Assembly (NCBI RefSeq): GCF_014195445.1
Contig: NZ_JACIBT010000004.1
Span: forward strand, 1-64,000
Direction of reading: 5' to 3'
DNA: 64,000 nucleotides
From: Garicola koreensis
GTDB lineage: Bacteria; Actinomycetota; Actinomycetes; Actinomycetales; Micrococcaceae
Of the stretch, positions 8,807-17,889 are shown one piece after another; position 1 is the first letter of the stretch; every line of letters begins with the position of its first letter. The notes under the pieces are model-generated. The model searched no databases and was not told the DNA's origin. It was given only the letters and a program-made list of their open reading frames with translations. A program made the translations under genes and the position numbers.

Positions 8807-10183
8807 TCAGCGCAGACGGTCGAACAGGTAGCTCTCGATCGCCTCCAGGGGCACGCGCTCCTGGTTCATCTGATCGCGGTCCCGAACGGTCGCAGCGTTG
8901 TCTTCGAGCGTGTCAAAGTCCACGGTGATGCAGAACGGGGTGCCGATCTCATCCTGACGCCGGTACCGGCGTCCGATCGCTCCGGCGTCGTCGTAGTCGA
9001 CGTTCCAGTGTTTGCGCAGGGTGGCAGCCAGCTTCTGCGAGGGTTCGGCGAGCTCAGCCTTCTTCGACAGCGGCAGGACCGCGGCCTTGACCGGTGCGAG
9101 CTTCGGGTGCAGCTTCAGCACTGTGCGGGTGTCGACCCCGCCCTTGGTGTTGGGCGCCTCGTCCTCTGCGTAGGAGTCCACCAGGAAGGCCATCATCGCC
9201 CGTGTCAGGCCGAAGGACGGTTCGATCACGAAGGGCACGTAGCGCTCCCCGGTGGCCTGGTCGAAGTAGCTGAGCTCCTTGCCGGAGTGCTTGATGTGGG
9301 TGCCCAGGTCATAGTCGGTGCGGTTGGCGATGCCCATCAGCTCGCCCCATTCGGAGCCGGGGAAGTTGAACCGGTACTCCAGGTCAATGGTGGCTGCCGA
9401 GTAGTGCGCACGCTCCTCGTCGGGGACGTCGAAGCGGCGCAGGTGCTCCGGGTTGAGACCCAGGTCGGTGAACCAGCGCTCGGAGTCCTCCACCCAGCGC
9501 TGGTACCACGCGTCGGCCTCAGCCGGGGGCACGAAGAACTCGATCTCCATCTGTTCGAACTCCCGGGTGCGGAAGATGAAGTTGCCCGGGGTGATCTCGT
9601 TGCGGAATGCCTTGCCGATCTGGCCGATGCCGAAGGGCGGCTTGCGCCTCGCGGAGGTGACCACATTGGAGAAGTTCACGAAGATGCCTTGAGCGGTCTC
9701 CGGCCGCAGGTAGTGCAGGCCGGTTTCGTCGTCGACGGGGCCCAGGTAGGACTTCACCAGCCCGGAGAAGGCGCGCGGCTCGGTGAACTTGCCCTTGGTG
9801 CCACAGTCGGGGCAGGCCACCTCGCTCAGCCCGTCGGCCGGTGCGCGGCCCTTCTTGTCCTCAAACGCCTCAATGAGGTGGTCCTCCCGGTGACGCTTAT
9901 GGCACTGCAGGCATTCCACCAGCGGGTCGGTGAAGGTCTCCAGGTGCCCCGAAGCTTGCCATACGGCCGACGGCAGGATGATCGATGAGTCCAAGCCCAC
10001 CATGTCGCCGCGTCCGCGCACGAAGGTCTGCCACCACTCAGCCTTGATGTTCTCCTTCAGCTCCGTGCCCAGGGGCCCGTAGTCCCAGGCGGAGCGGGAC
10101 CCGCCGTAGATCTCGCCGGCCTGGTAGACGAAGCCGCGGCGCTTGGCCAGGTTGATGACTTTGTCGAGCGTGGACTCTGCCAT
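8807..10183 (-). CDS. glyS: Glycyl-tRNA synthetase (alpha2 type)
   Basis: Class II aminoacyl-tRNA synthetase that charges tRNA-Gly, 458 residues, the length of the single-chain dimeric type used by actinobacteria. N-terminal motif [17 protein letters not shown], a small zinc-binding insert with CLQCHKRH and CPDCGTKG (four cysteines), motif 2 region [25 protein letters not shown] and motif 3 [17 protein letters not shown] are all visible, followed by the anticodon-binding domain ([13 protein letters not shown] onward). The start ATG gives [18 protein letters not shown], typical for the family. Confidence 0.97.
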   Translation of the reverse strand: MAESTLDKVINLAKRRGFVYQAGEIYGGSRSAWDYGPLGTELKENIKAEWWQTFVRGRGDMVGLDSSIILPSAVWQASGHLETFTDPLVECLQCHKRHREDHLIEAFEDKKGRAPADGLSEVACPDCGTKGKFTEPRAFSGLVKSYLGPVDDETGLHYLRPETAQGIFVNFSNVVTSARRKPPFGIGQIGKAFRNEITPGNFIFRTREFEQMEIEFFVPPAEADAWYQRWVEDSERWFTDLGLNPEHLRRFDVPDEERAHYSAATIDLEYRFNFPGSEWGELMGIANRTDYDLGTHIKHSGKELSYFDQATGERYVPFVIEPSFGLTRAMMAFLVDSYAEDEAPNTKGGVDTRTVLKLHPKLAPVKAAVLPLSKKAELAEPSQKLAATLRKHWNVDYDDAGAIGRRYRRQDEIGTPFCITVDFDTLEDNAATVRDRDQMNQERVPLEAIESYLFDRLR

Positions 10184-10234
10184 GGTGAGGTGATTGCTCC
10201 TGCTTCTTAGCTCAGATCTGATTCGCAGGCCAGC

Positions 10235-11239
10235 TTACCCCTCAGGGGGGAGACCTTTCTTGCCGCCGCCTCGGAAGAAGTCCGGCAGAGAGGCCAGGAC
10301 GACGGCGACCAGAGTCATCACAGTACCCAGCACCGTGGCAGTGGTCACGATCGAACCCGGTGCCGGCACCAGCAGATCCAGCGCGAGGGAGCCCAGCAGC
10401 TGGCCCGCGATCATGCCCATGGCAGCCAGCAGCACACCGACCTTGGTGACCAGCACCGCCCCGACGCCGATGAACACGCAGCCCAGCAGCCCGCCGATGT
10501 AGTACCACCATTCAGTGGGCAGGTCACCGGCGCCGGGGCCGTTGATCAGAAGTTTGATGCCCCAGACCAGCAGCAGCAGGACTGTGCCGGAGACGAAGTT
10601 GAACAGTGTGGCCGGCAGCGCACTTCCGTAGGCGACCGACTGTCTGCCGTTGAGCGCCTGCTGGCCAGCGTTGAGCAGGCCGGCGGAGAAGGGCAGGATC
10701 ACCAGCAGCCAGATGAGTTCCTTATCAGCGCCGCTCAGCTGCGGGGAGACGGCCCAGAAGACCGACACCACGGTCAGCGCCGCCCCGATCACCCGCAGCG
10801 GGCTGATCCGGATTCGCCCGGCGGGGCCCAACCCCACCCGGTCCCAGAGCAGACCTCCGACGGTCTGCCCGGTGACCACAGCCACGGTGAACACTGCCAC
10901 ACCGATCAGCCCGATCGTCAGTGTCTGGGTCAGTACGAAGTAGGCACCCACGCAGCCGGCCAACAGATACCACCATTTGACCGCACCGCTGCGCAGAGCC
11001 GGCCTGATCTCACGCATGGCCCGCCGCCCGCGCGGTGCGGCGAAGGTGATCGCCGCAATGAGCAGCAGCCCGGTGAAGAAGCTGATGAGCCCGGCCAGGA
11101 AGGGATCACCGGTCTGGGCTGAGAGTGCCGCGTTGATTCTCCCCTGCCCGGGGATAGCCATTCCGGTGATCACCATCAGCAGCAGCAGCCCGGCCACCAC
11201 CAGCGGCGAGCGCTGCGGGGCGGAACCGTGGGGACTCAT
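10235..11239 (-). CDS. DMT-superfamily transporter, DUF606/YdcZ type
   Basis: Inner-membrane protein of about 334 residues with ten hydrophobic helices arranged as two five-helix DUF606 halves; each half starts with a similar small-residue pattern (GMAIPGQGRINAALS and GLLNAGQQALNGRQS). DUF606 proteins belong to the drug/metabolite transporter superfamily; substrates are generally unknown. ATG 11239 (MSPHGSAPQRS) is preferred to a GTG further upstream. It ends 51 bases before glyS on the same strand, so read-through is possible, but no functional link is apparent. Confidence 0.85.
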   Translation of the reverse strand: MSPHGSAPQRSPLVVAGLLLLMVITGMAIPGQGRINAALSAQTGDPFLAGLISFFTGLLLIAAITFAAPRGRRAMREIRPALRSGAVKWWYLLAGCVGAYFVLTQTLTIGLIGVAVFTVAVVTGQTVGGLLWDRVGLGPAGRIRISPLRVIGAALTVVSVFWAVSPQLSGADKELIWLLVILPFSAGLLNAGQQALNGRQSVAYGSALPATLFNFVSGTVLLLLVWGIKLLINGPGAGDLPTEWWYYIGGLLGCVFIGVGAVLVTKVGVLLAAMGMIAGQLLGSLALDLLVPAPGSIVTTATVLGTVMTLVAVVLASLPDFFRGGGKKGLPPEG

Positions 11240-11343
11240 ACGGACCACTCTATGCATGCCGACGGCTGTGATCGATCTGGGCCTGCCCTGCCTCGCCTGC
11301 TACCTCAGGCGGCAAACTGGGACCGGGTGGCAGACTGGGGACC

Positions 11344-11592
11344 ATGAGTGATGAGACCGTTGAGGTGCCGATCAGAGACGAATCCATCCGATTGGGCCAG
11401 CTGCTGAAGTTGGCCGGTGCCGTGGAGTCTGGGGTGGTGGCCCGCGAGGTCATAGCTGCCGGCGCGGTTTCGGTGGACGGCGCGCCGGAGGATCGCCGCG
11501 GCGCCCGGGTGGCGCTGGGTCAGCGCGTGCGCTTCAGCGGTGAGGAGTTCGGTCTGCCGAATCTCACCCTCGTTCCGGTGCGTGAGGACTGA
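11344..11592 (+). CDS. S4-domain RNA-binding protein
   Basis: Small cytosolic protein of 82 residues made almost entirely of one S4 domain: IRLGQLLKLAGAVESGVVAREVIAAGAVSVDGAPE has the helix-turn-strand layout that binds structured RNA, as in YaaA/YlxH-like and heat-shock HSP15 proteins. It may bind ribosomal or regulatory RNA; nothing in the neighbourhood narrows this. It is divergent from the DUF606 transporter gene. Confidence 0.85.
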   Translation: MSDETVEVPIRDESIRLGQLLKLAGAVESGVVAREVIAAGAVSVDGAPEDRRGARVALGQRVRFSGEEFGLPNLTLVPVRED

Positions 11593-11737
11593 ACAGTCTC
11601 CGCCCTGCCTGCACTGCCGCCCCACCTTGCCCCCACCTGCTTCATCGCCGTCTTAGCGCTTCATCACTGTCGCAGACGAGGGTGATAATCCGATAGGACG
11701 GTGATAATCGGCCAGGCGCCCCGCGACGACGACCAGG

Positions 11738-12394
11738 TCACCGCCCCAGCACGGTATAGGTGAGGAACTCGTTGACGTGACCGATCTCCTGCGGCACCAC
11801 GCCGTGGCCAGCACCGGGGTAGAGCACTTTGGTCAGTTTGACCGTCTGGTTGGCCCACTGGTGGGTGTATTCGGTGCGATCTGAGGTGATGATCGGGTCC
11901 TCCTGGTCCCGACCCCAGAAGAAGGGCACCCGGCGCGCGGCCAGGCCCTGGTCGTCGAAATAGCCCTGCAGCTCACCTCCGGTGCTGGAGTCCACGGCAA
12001 AGCCGGAGAGCCCGACGACGGCGGCGAACGCATCCGGCCTGGTCCGCAGCAGGCTGGTGGCCATCGCCATGCCCATGGAGAAGCCGAGCAGGGTGACCGA
12101 ACTGTGCTGGTCCTTGACGGAGGCGATCCAACTCCACAGATCCTCCACGGCGTCGTGGGCCGCCGACGAGGAGTAGGCCATCCGCTCCACGTCGAGGTCG
12201 AACCAGGTGTAGGCGCCGGGGCCCATCTCCACCGGCGCCCGCAGTGAGGCGTAGGTGAACTCCTGCGGCAGTCCGGGAACCAGTCCGAGCAGGTCTCGCT
12301 CGTGTGATCCGTATCCGTGCAGCAGCACCACCAGTGGGGTGCCGGCGCGTTCGTCTTCCTCGCGGGTCCAGATGACCTCGTAGTCAGTTGCCAT
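11738..12394 (-). CDS. Alpha/beta hydrolase, phospholipase/carboxylesterase family
   Basis: 218-residue cytosolic esterase of the carboxylesterase/thioesterase (Abhydrolase_2) family. The oxyanion strand VVLLHGYGSHERDLLGL, the nucleophile elbow GFSMGMAMA, the acid region GRDQEDPIITS and the catalytic His in GAGHGVVPQEIGHV form a complete Ser-Asp-His triad. Length fits the family (about 210-225). The physiological ester is unknown. Divergent from the SGNH hydrolase gene with a short intergenic gap that must hold both promoters. Confidence 0.85.
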   Translation of the reverse strand: MATDYEVIWTREEDERAGTPLVVLLHGYGSHERDLLGLVPGLPQEFTYASLRAPVEMGPGAYTWFDLDVERMAYSSSAAHDAVEDLWSWIASVKDQHSSVTLLGFSMGMAMATSLLRTRPDAFAAVVGLSGFAVDSSTGGELQGYFDDQGLAARRVPFFWGRDQEDPIITSDRTEYTHQWANQTVKLTKVLYPGAGHGVVPQEIGHVNEFLTYTVLGR

Positions 12395-12453
12395 AGCCCC
12401 ATTCTACGAAGGATCCGCCGCAGGTGAGGACGAGGGCGGCCGCGTTTGGCACA

Positions 12454-13395
12454 ATGATCTTCGTGAGCACAGCAGCCGATAATTCTTCAGCAGCCCCAGA
12501 CTCCTCAAGCGTCGAGAAGCAGCCTGGGGAGGCACCGCAGAAAGTGCCGCAGTCCACGCCGCAGCACCCGTGGACGCGATTCGTCGCACTGGGCGATTCC
12601 TTCACCGAAGGCATCGGCGACCCGCACAGCTCCCGGCCGGGCTATCACCGCGGCTGGGCTGACCGGGTGGCCGATGAGCTGGCCACCGCCACACCGAATT
12701 TCGCCTATGCCAATCTCGCAGTGCGCGGCAGGCTTATTGAGCAGATCCGCGACGAGCAGGTGGCCCCGGCTTTGGCGCTGAAGCCGGATCTGATCACCCT
12801 CTGCGCAGGCGGAAACGATGTGATCCGCCCGGGCACTGATCCGGACGAAACCGCACGGATCCTCGACACGCTGGTCCAGATTCTAGCGACCACCGGGGCC
12901 ACCATCGTGCTGTTCAACGGCCCGGACGTGCGTGAGACCCCGGTGATGGGCTCCATTCGGGGCAAAGTAGCCATCTTCAACGAGAACGTGCGCACCATTG
13001 CCCAGCGGCACGACGCCGTCGTCGCCGATATGTGGAGCCTGCGTGAGCTGACCCGGCCTGAGATGTGGGACGAGGATCGGCTGCACTTCTCCCCGCTGGG
13101 CCACCACACGATCGCGGCGATGGTGCTGGACACTTTGAATGTGGACCATGACCTCAACCCAGTGCAGCCGCGCACCGCACCTGAGCGGACGTGGCGGGAG
13201 GCCCGGGTCGACGATGCTGTCTGGGCCCGACACCACCTGTTCCCCTGGGTGATTCGGCGGCTGCGCGGCCGCTCCTCCGGAGACGGAGTTATCCCTAAGC
13301 GCCCCAACATTGAGCCGCTGTTCGGAGGATCCATGCCTCCGGGAGCGGTGGACGCAGACGCAGACTCCGCAGAGGGCGCGCCGGAGCAGAGCTGA
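12454..13395 (+). CDS. SGNH/GDSL-type esterase
   Basis: Lipase/esterase-like hydrolase of the SGNH fold, ~313 residues. Block I FVALGDSFTEGIGD with the nucleophile Ser, block III LCAGGNDV with the oxyanion Asn, and block V LHFSPLGHH with the catalytic Asp/His region are all present. No convincing signal peptide or lipobox is seen, so it is probably cytosolic, and the C-terminus is an acidic tail. The start is uncertain: ATG 12454, GTG 12463 and GTG 12424 are in frame and none has a strong ribosome-binding site. Substrate unknown. Confidence 0.8.
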   Translation: MIFVSTAADNSSAAPDSSSVEKQPGEAPQKVPQSTPQHPWTRFVALGDSFTEGIGDPHSSRPGYHRGWADRVADELATATPNFAYANLAVRGRLIEQIRDEQVAPALALKPDLITLCAGGNDVIRPGTDPDETARILDTLVQILATTGATIVLFNGPDVRETPVMGSIRGKVAIFNENVRTIAQRHDAVVADMWSLRELTRPEMWDEDRLHFSPLGHHTIAAMVLDTLNVDHDLNPVQPRTAPERTWREARVDDAVWARHHLFPWVIRRLRGRSSGDGVIPKRPNIEPLFGGSMPPGAVDADADSAEGAPEQS

Positions 13396-13418
13396 TCTGC
13401 TGCGAGGTGCCGGGGCGG

Positions 13419-13649
13419 TCAGCGCCGCTTGGACACGATCGTGATCGGACCGGTGGATCCCATACCGCCCAGTGCGGCGGGCGCCTGCGGAGGATGAACC
13501 TTGCGCGGTGCTGTCTCTGCGGCGTCGGCCTCGGCCTCGGCTGAGGTGTGCTCACCGGCGCCAGTGGACTCCGGTGCCAGAGCGGACTCCGGTGCCACAG
13601 CGGGTTCCGGTGTCTCACCGGGTTCAGTGCGCGGACGGTCGCTGCTCAT
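13419..13649 (-). CDS. Small hypothetical protein, Ala/Pro/Glu-rich
   Basis: 76-residue protein of unknown function. The start at ATG 13649 has a good ribosome-binding site (AAGGAG, seven bases upstream). Residues 5-50 are low-complexity Ala, Pro, Glu and Ser, and the C-terminus becomes ordered (PAALGGMGSTGPITIVSKRR). No recognised domain. Its start codon overlaps the stop of an upstream frame that is open from about 13848 to 13651 and lacks an ATG, suggesting translational coupling to an unannotated gene. Confidence 0.5.
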   Translation of the reverse strand: MSSDRPRTEPGETPEPAVAPESALAPESTGAGEHTSAEAEADAAETAPRKVHPPQAPAALGGMGSTGPITIVSKRR

Positions 13650-13842
13650 AGAGACTCCTTGGGTGCTTCTGGTGCTTCGGACGGATCCGTGACGGGTTCG
13701 ACAACATACTCTACGCCCAACTGCGGGGCGCTGGCCCACTGAGCGCTGCGCCACCAGCGCTGGACCGCCGAGTGCTGCCCGTTGGCCTGCGCTGCCTGGC
13801 TCTCGGCTCTGATGGGCGATATGTGCCGGTTTGTTGGCGCCT

Positions 13843-13886
13843 CACCGCGTTATTGCGGCGCTAAACGCCCACTAGGCGTCGCGGTG
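13843..13886 (-). terminator. Nested hairpin downstream of metX
   Basis: CACCGCG (13843-13849) pairs with CGCGGTG (13880-13886), and inside the loop ACGCC (13865-13869) pairs with GGCGT (13875-13879). It lies ~55 bases past the metX stop on the metX transcript and is a plausible terminator of the metY-metX operon, although it has no U-tract. Confidence 0.4.
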
Positions 13887-13939
13887 GGGCCTGCACCGTG
13901 CGGTGGGCTCTGCGCCGGGCGGTGGGCTCTGCACCGGGC
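13883..13939. repeat. Three tandem 19-bp repeats
   Basis: Three head-to-tail 19-base units directly abut the metX stop codon: 13883-13901 (GGTGGGGCCTGCACCGTGC), 13902-13920 (GGTGGGCTCTGCGCCGGGC) and 13921-13939 (GGTGGGCTCTGCACCGGGC). The last two differ at one position. A minisatellite in the 3' untranslated region of the met operon; function unknown. Confidence 0.75.
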
Positions 13940-13940
13940 A

Positions 13941-15092
13941 TCAGAGTTTGAGGGTGGTGCGCATGGCCTCGCCGAGCTGCTCTGCGCTGGTGAGGAAGCC
14001 GTCATGGCCGATCGGTGAGGTGATCATGTGCACCGTGTGGCTGCCCGGGATCAGCTCAGCCAGCTGGTGGGACTGTTCGGGGAAGTAGAGCCGGTCGGTG
14101 TCGACGGCGGCTATGAACGGCGTCGCCTGCACCCGTGCCAGGGCGGCCTCGGCTCCGCCGCGTCCGCGCCCGACGTCGTGGCTCATCAGCGCTTCGGCCA
14201 GCACCATGTAGGCGTTGGGGTCGAAGCGCTCGGCCAGTTTTGACGCCTGGTGATCCAGGTAGGACTCCACCTGATAGCGGCCGCGCGGCTCCCCTGCGGT
14301 TCGCGGAGCGAAGGGGTCCTCGGCGCCCTGGGCCGCTCGGCCGAACCGCACCTGCAGCTCAGCCTCGGCACGGTAGGTGATGTGGGCGATCCGCCGGGCC
14401 AGTCCCAGCCCCGCCTCAGGTCGGGGGCCGTCGTAGTAGTCGCCTCCGCGGAAGTTCGCGTCGTTGCGGATGGCCAGCACCTGGGCCTGACCGAAGGCGA
14501 TCTGCTCTGCGGTGGAGGCGGCTCCGCAGGAGAAGACGCCCAGGCCGTCGACGAACTCGGGGTAGGTCACCGCCCACTCCAGTGCCCGGGCACCACCCAT
14601 GGAGCCGCCGATCACAGTGCGCAGCCGGGTGATCCCCAGGTGATCCAGCAGCCGCTTCTCCAGCTGGACGGCATCGCGGATGGTCACATATGGGAACCGG
14701 GACCCCCAGGGCACTCCGTCGGGGTCCGCCGATGCTGGGCCGGTGGATCCGTAGCAGCTGCCGACCATGGCCGGGGCGATGACGAACCACCTGTCGGTGT
14801 CGATGGGTCGTCCCGGACCCAGCAGGCCCTCCCACCAGCCGATGTCCGGATCAGCCGGGCTGGAGGCCACATGGGTGTCGCCGGTGAGCGCATGGGCGAC
14901 CAGTACAGCGTTGTCTCCGGCCTCGTTGAGCTCCCCCCAGGTCTCATAGGCCAGCTGCACTTCGGGAAGGTGTCCACCGGTCTCGCACGTGAAGGGCCCG
15001 GCGTGGAAGGTCTTCAGCGCACCGGCGGGCCGGTCGCCGAAGTCGTTGTCCACAGTGGGGGCCAGATCGTGGAGTAGGTCTGAGGCAGCCAT
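13941..15092 (-). CDS. metX: Homoserine O-acetyltransferase
   Basis: Alpha/beta-hydrolase-fold enzyme, 383 residues, that transfers acetyl from acetyl-CoA to homoserine, the committed step of methionine synthesis. The nucleophile motif GGSMGGARALEWA, the conserved NAVLVAHALTGDTH segment and the acid/His region SDRLYFPEQ-type (here DTDRLYFPEQSHQLAELI ... SPIGHDGFL) are visible. Start ATG 15092 lies nine bases after the metY stop, so metY-metX form one operon under the upstream SAM-IV riboswitch. Acetyl rather than succinyl specificity is the family norm in actinobacteria. Confidence 0.95.
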   Translation of the reverse strand: MAASDLLHDLAPTVDNDFGDRPAGALKTFHAGPFTCETGGHLPEVQLAYETWGELNEAGDNAVLVAHALTGDTHVASSPADPDIGWWEGLLGPGRPIDTDRWFVIAPAMVGSCYGSTGPASADPDGVPWGSRFPYVTIRDAVQLEKRLLDHLGITRLRTVIGGSMGGARALEWAVTYPEFVDGLGVFSCGAASTAEQIAFGQAQVLAIRNDANFRGGDYYDGPRPEAGLGLARRIAHITYRAEAELQVRFGRAAQGAEDPFAPRTAGEPRGRYQVESYLDHQASKLAERFDPNAYMVLAEALMSHDVGRGRGGAEAALARVQATPFIAAVDTDRLYFPEQSHQLAELIPGSHTVHMITSPIGHDGFLTSAEQLGEAMRTTLKL

Positions 15093-15101
15093 TGTGCTAC
15101 C

Positions 15102-16436
15102 CTAGCCTCTGGGTGCCTTGGCCAGCCCCTGCTCCAGGTCGGCCAGGATGTCGTCGATGTGCTCCAAGCCCACTGAGAGCCGCACCAGCGAGGGACTCAC
15201 ACCGGCAGCCCGCTGCTCGGCCTCGGTGAGCTGGCTGTGGGTGGTGGAGGCCGGGTGGATGACCAGCGAGCGCACATCGCCCACGTTGGCCACCATCGAG
15301 TGCAACTGCAGCGCATCGACCAGGGCTCGGCCGTCCTCGGCTCCGCCGTGGAGTTCGAAGGAGATGATGGATCCGGCGCCTTTGGGCAGGTACTTCTGCG
15401 CGCGCTGGTAGTAGGGGCTGGAGGCCAGGCCGGAATAGGTGACCCGCGCGACGGCGTCGTGGTTCTCCAGATATTCGGCCACCCGCTCAGCGTTCTGCAC
15501 GTGGCGCTCCATGCGCAGGCTCAGGGTCTCCAGGCCCAGGTTGATCTCGAAGGCGTTGTGCGGCGAGAGCGCCGGGCCGATGTCGCGCAGCAGCTGCACC
15601 CGCGCCTTCATGATGTAGGCGAGGTTGACTCCGAACACACCCTCGGGCCCCAGGTCGCGGGCGAAGACCATACCGTTGTAGCTCTCGTCGGGGGTGTTGA
15701 AGCCCGGGTAGCGCTCGGGGTAGGCGCTGTAGTCGAACTTTCCGGAGTCGACGATGACCCCGGCCATCGCCGTGCCGTGGCCGCCGAGGAACTTGGTGGC
15801 CGAATGGACGACGACGTCGGCTCCGTGCTCAATGGGCCGCAGCAGGTAGGGGCTGGGCAGGGTGTTGTCCACGATCAGCGGTGCGCCGAATTCGTGGGCC
15901 AGTCCGGCCACAGCTTCGATGTCCAGCACATCGCCCTGGGGGTTGGGCAGCGCCTCACCGAAGAATGCGACCGTATTGTCCCTGATCGCCGCGCGCCAGG
16001 AGTCGAGGTCGTCGCTGTCCTCGACGAAGCTGACCTCGATGCCGAATTTGGGCAGGGTGTGCTTGAACAGGTTCTGCGTCCCCCCGTAGAGGGAGGCTGA
16101 GGCCACGATGTGGTTTCCGGAGTGGGCGATGTTCAGCAGCGCCAGCGTGGTGGCGGCCTGACCCGAGCCCAGAGCCAGCGCCCCTACTCCGCCCTCCAGG
16201 GCAGCGATCTTATTCTCCACGGCCTCCACGGTGGGGTTGGTGATGCGGGAGTAGATCGGGCCCAGTTCGGAGAGCGCGAATCGGTTGCCGGCGGTCTCTG
16301 CGTCGGGAAAGACGTAGCTGGTGGTCTGGTGGATCGGCAGCGCACGCGCACCGGTCGCCGGGTCCGGGGCAACTCCAGCGTGAATCTGACGGGTCTCGAA
16401 GTTGGCCGCCTCGGGCTGCCAGGTGTATTCGCTCAT
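15102..16436 (-). CDS. metY: O-acetylhomoserine sulfhydrylase (aminocarboxypropyltransferase)
   Basis: PLP-dependent Cys/Met metabolism enzyme, ~444 residues, combining O-acetylhomoserine with sulfide to give homocysteine. The PLP lysine motif [12 protein letters not shown], the N-terminal [21 protein letters not shown] and C-terminal [20 protein letters not shown] are typical and separate it from cystathionine synthases by length. ATG 16436 ([21 protein letters not shown]) has a strong ribosome-binding site (AAAGGGAG). First gene of the metYX operon; the leader carries a SAM-IV riboswitch and a helix that could mask this ribosome-binding site. Confidence 0.95.
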   Translation of the reverse strand: MSEYTWQPEAANFETRQIHAGVAPDPATGARALPIHQTTSYVFPDAETAGNRFALSELGPIYSRITNPTVEAVENKIAALEGGVGALALGSGQAATTLALLNIAHSGNHIVASASLYGGTQNLFKHTLPKFGIEVSFVEDSDDLDSWRAAIRDNTVAFFGEALPNPQGDVLDIEAVAGLAHEFGAPLIVDNTLPSPYLLRPIEHGADVVVHSATKFLGGHGTAMAGVIVDSGKFDYSAYPERYPGFNTPDESYNGMVFARDLGPEGVFGVNLAYIMKARVQLLRDIGPALSPHNAFEINLGLETLSLRMERHVQNAERVAEYLENHDAVARVTYSGLASSPYYQRAQKYLPKGAGSIISFELHGGAEDGRALVDALQLHSMVANVGDVRSLVIHPASTTHSQLTEAEQRAAGVSPSLVRLSVGLEHIDDILADLEQGLAKAPRG

Positions 16437-16441
16437 GAGAA

Positions 16442-16466
16442 TCTCCCTTTTACAGTCTTTCGGAGA
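16442..16466 (-). promoter_or_regulatory. Possible Shine-Dalgarno-sequestering stem of metY
   Basis: On the minus strand TCTCC (complement of 16462-16466) can pair with GGAGA of the metY ribosome-binding site (complement of 16442-16446). An alternative stem just upstream pairs AGTCT with AGACT across the TCTCC. Mutually exclusive stems between the aptamer and the start would suit a translation-level expression platform. Inferred by eye. Confidence 0.35.
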
Positions 16467-16483
16467 CCTCAGACTTTGGGAGT

Positions 16484-16606
16484 ATGAGGTCCGCGCTTGC
16501 CGAGATGGGTTCTCCATCCGGCCAGGTCCTCACCCGGGGCACCCCACCGCGAACTGGAGGGTTGCCGGCCACTAAACCGGGGTTTTGCAGTGGCACTCTT
16601 GACCTG
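16484..16606 (-). ncRNA. SAM-IV riboswitch aptamer
   Basis: The minus strand upstream of metY reads with the conserved SAM-IV pieces in order: GGTCAAGAGTGCCA, CCCCGG..., GGCCGGCAACCCTCC, GCGGTGGGGTGCCCCGGGTGA followed by GGACC, and the 3' pseudoknot segment CGGCAAGCGCGGACCTC. SAM-IV is an actinobacterial class that senses S-adenosylmethionine and turns off methionine genes when it is plentiful. The position 50-170 bases before metY and the gene's role agree with this. Boundaries are approximate. Confidence 0.9.
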
Positions 16607-16705
16607 TATACGAGTCTGCTGGATCCGCCGCGTCGGTGCAAGTCGGTGCGGCCGAATTTCGTCATGTGGACGGCTTGAGTGTGCCGAGCCGCAGACGGAA
16701 TGCCC

Positions 16706-17887
16706 TCAGACTTTGAGGATGAGCGCGTCTCCCTGACCGCCGCCGCCGCACAGACCCGCCGCTCCGGTGCCGCCGCCGCGCCGGGCCAGCTCGTGGGCCA
16801 GGTGCAGCACGATTCGCGCCCCTGACATGCCCACCGGGTGGCCCATGGCGATGGCACCGCCGTTGACATTGACCTTATCGGTGCTGATCCCCAGTTCGCG
16901 GGCGGAGGCGAGGCCCACAGCTGCGAAGGCCTCATTGATCTCCACCAGGTCCAGGGAGTCGACCTCGGTACCCTGCTTGCGACAGGCTGCGGCGATGGCG
17001 TTGGCCGGCTGCAGCTGAAGGCTGGAGTCGGGTCCGGCGACCATGCCGTGGGCACCGATCTCCGCGATCCACTCCAGACCCAGCGACTGAGCCTTCTCCT
17101 TGGACATCACCACCAGGGCACAGGCGCCGTCGGAGATCTGCGAGGAGCTGGCGGCGGTGATGGTGCCGTCCTTGGCGAAAGCGGGGCGCAGACCGGACAG
17201 CGACTCGGCGGTGGCACCTTCCCGGATGCCCTCGTCCCGGCTGACGGTGACCGGCTCCCCCTTGCGCTGGGGCACATCAACCGGCACCACTTCGTCGTCG
17301 AACAGGCCGTTGTTCCAGGCGGCTTCGGCGCGCTGGTGGGAGGCGGCGGCAAGACTGTCCTGCTCCTCGCGGGAGACCTCGGCGTCTCCGGTGTTGCAGG
17401 ATTCGGTCAGCGCGCCCATGGGCTGGTCGGTGGCCTGGTCGAAGAGGGCGTCGTAGGCCATGGAGTCCACCAGGGAGGTGTCGCCGTAGGTGAACCCCTT
17501 GCGGGATCCGGGCAGCAGGTGCGGCGCCTGAGACATCGACTCCATGCCGCCTGCCACCACCACCTCGCACTCGCCGGCGCGAATCATCTGGTCGGCTGTG
17601 GCGACGGCGTTGAGCCCGGACAGGCAGACCTTGTTGACGGTGATGGAGGGGATTGAGGCGGGAATGCCGGCCCCCAAGGCGGCGGTGCGGGCGGGGTTCT
17701 GACCGGCTCCTGCCTGGATCACATGTCCCATGATGACGTAGTCCACCGCGGTCGCCTCAACGGCTGACTTCTGCAGGGCCCCTTCGATCGCGCGGGAGCC
17801 GAGCTGGGCCGCCGATAGGCTGGACAACCCGCCCATCAGCTTCCCGATGGGCGTGCGTGCTCCTGCCACGATGACCGTTTCGCTCAT
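16706..17887 (-). CDS. Acetyl-CoA C-acyltransferase (thiolase)
   Basis: Biosynthetic or degradative thiolase of ~393 residues. N-terminal nucleophile [12 protein letters not shown], the catalytic His in [11 protein letters not shown] and the second Cys in [12 protein letters not shown] are intact. ATG 17887 ([16 protein letters not shown]) has an AAAGGAG site. The gene starts three bases before the end of gluQ, implying co-transcription, and it ends ~100 bases before the met riboswitch. Substrate chain length is not resolved; acetyl-CoA acetyltransferase is the closest guess. Confidence 0.9.
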   Translation of the reverse strand: MSETVIVAGARTPIGKLMGGLSSLSAAQLGSRAIEGALQKSAVEATAVDYVIMGHVIQAGAGQNPARTAALGAGIPASIPSITVNKVCLSGLNAVATADQMIRAGECEVVVAGGMESMSQAPHLLPGSRKGFTYGDTSLVDSMAYDALFDQATDQPMGALTESCNTGDAEVSREEQDSLAAASHQRAEAAWNNGLFDDEVVPVDVPQRKGEPVTVSRDEGIREGATAESLSGLRPAFAKDGTITAASSSQISDGACALVVMSKEKAQSLGLEWIAEIGAHGMVAGPDSSLQLQPANAIAAACRKQGTEVDSLDLVEINEAFAAVGLASARELGISTDKVNVNGGAIAMGHPVGMSGARIVLHLAHELARRGGGTGAAGLCGGGGQGDALILKV

Positions 17888-17889
17888 GG

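Noticed and set aside
8777-9988. Open frame of 403 codons on the plus strand
   Set aside because: Antisense shadow of glyS with low-complexity Gly/Val/Leu composition.
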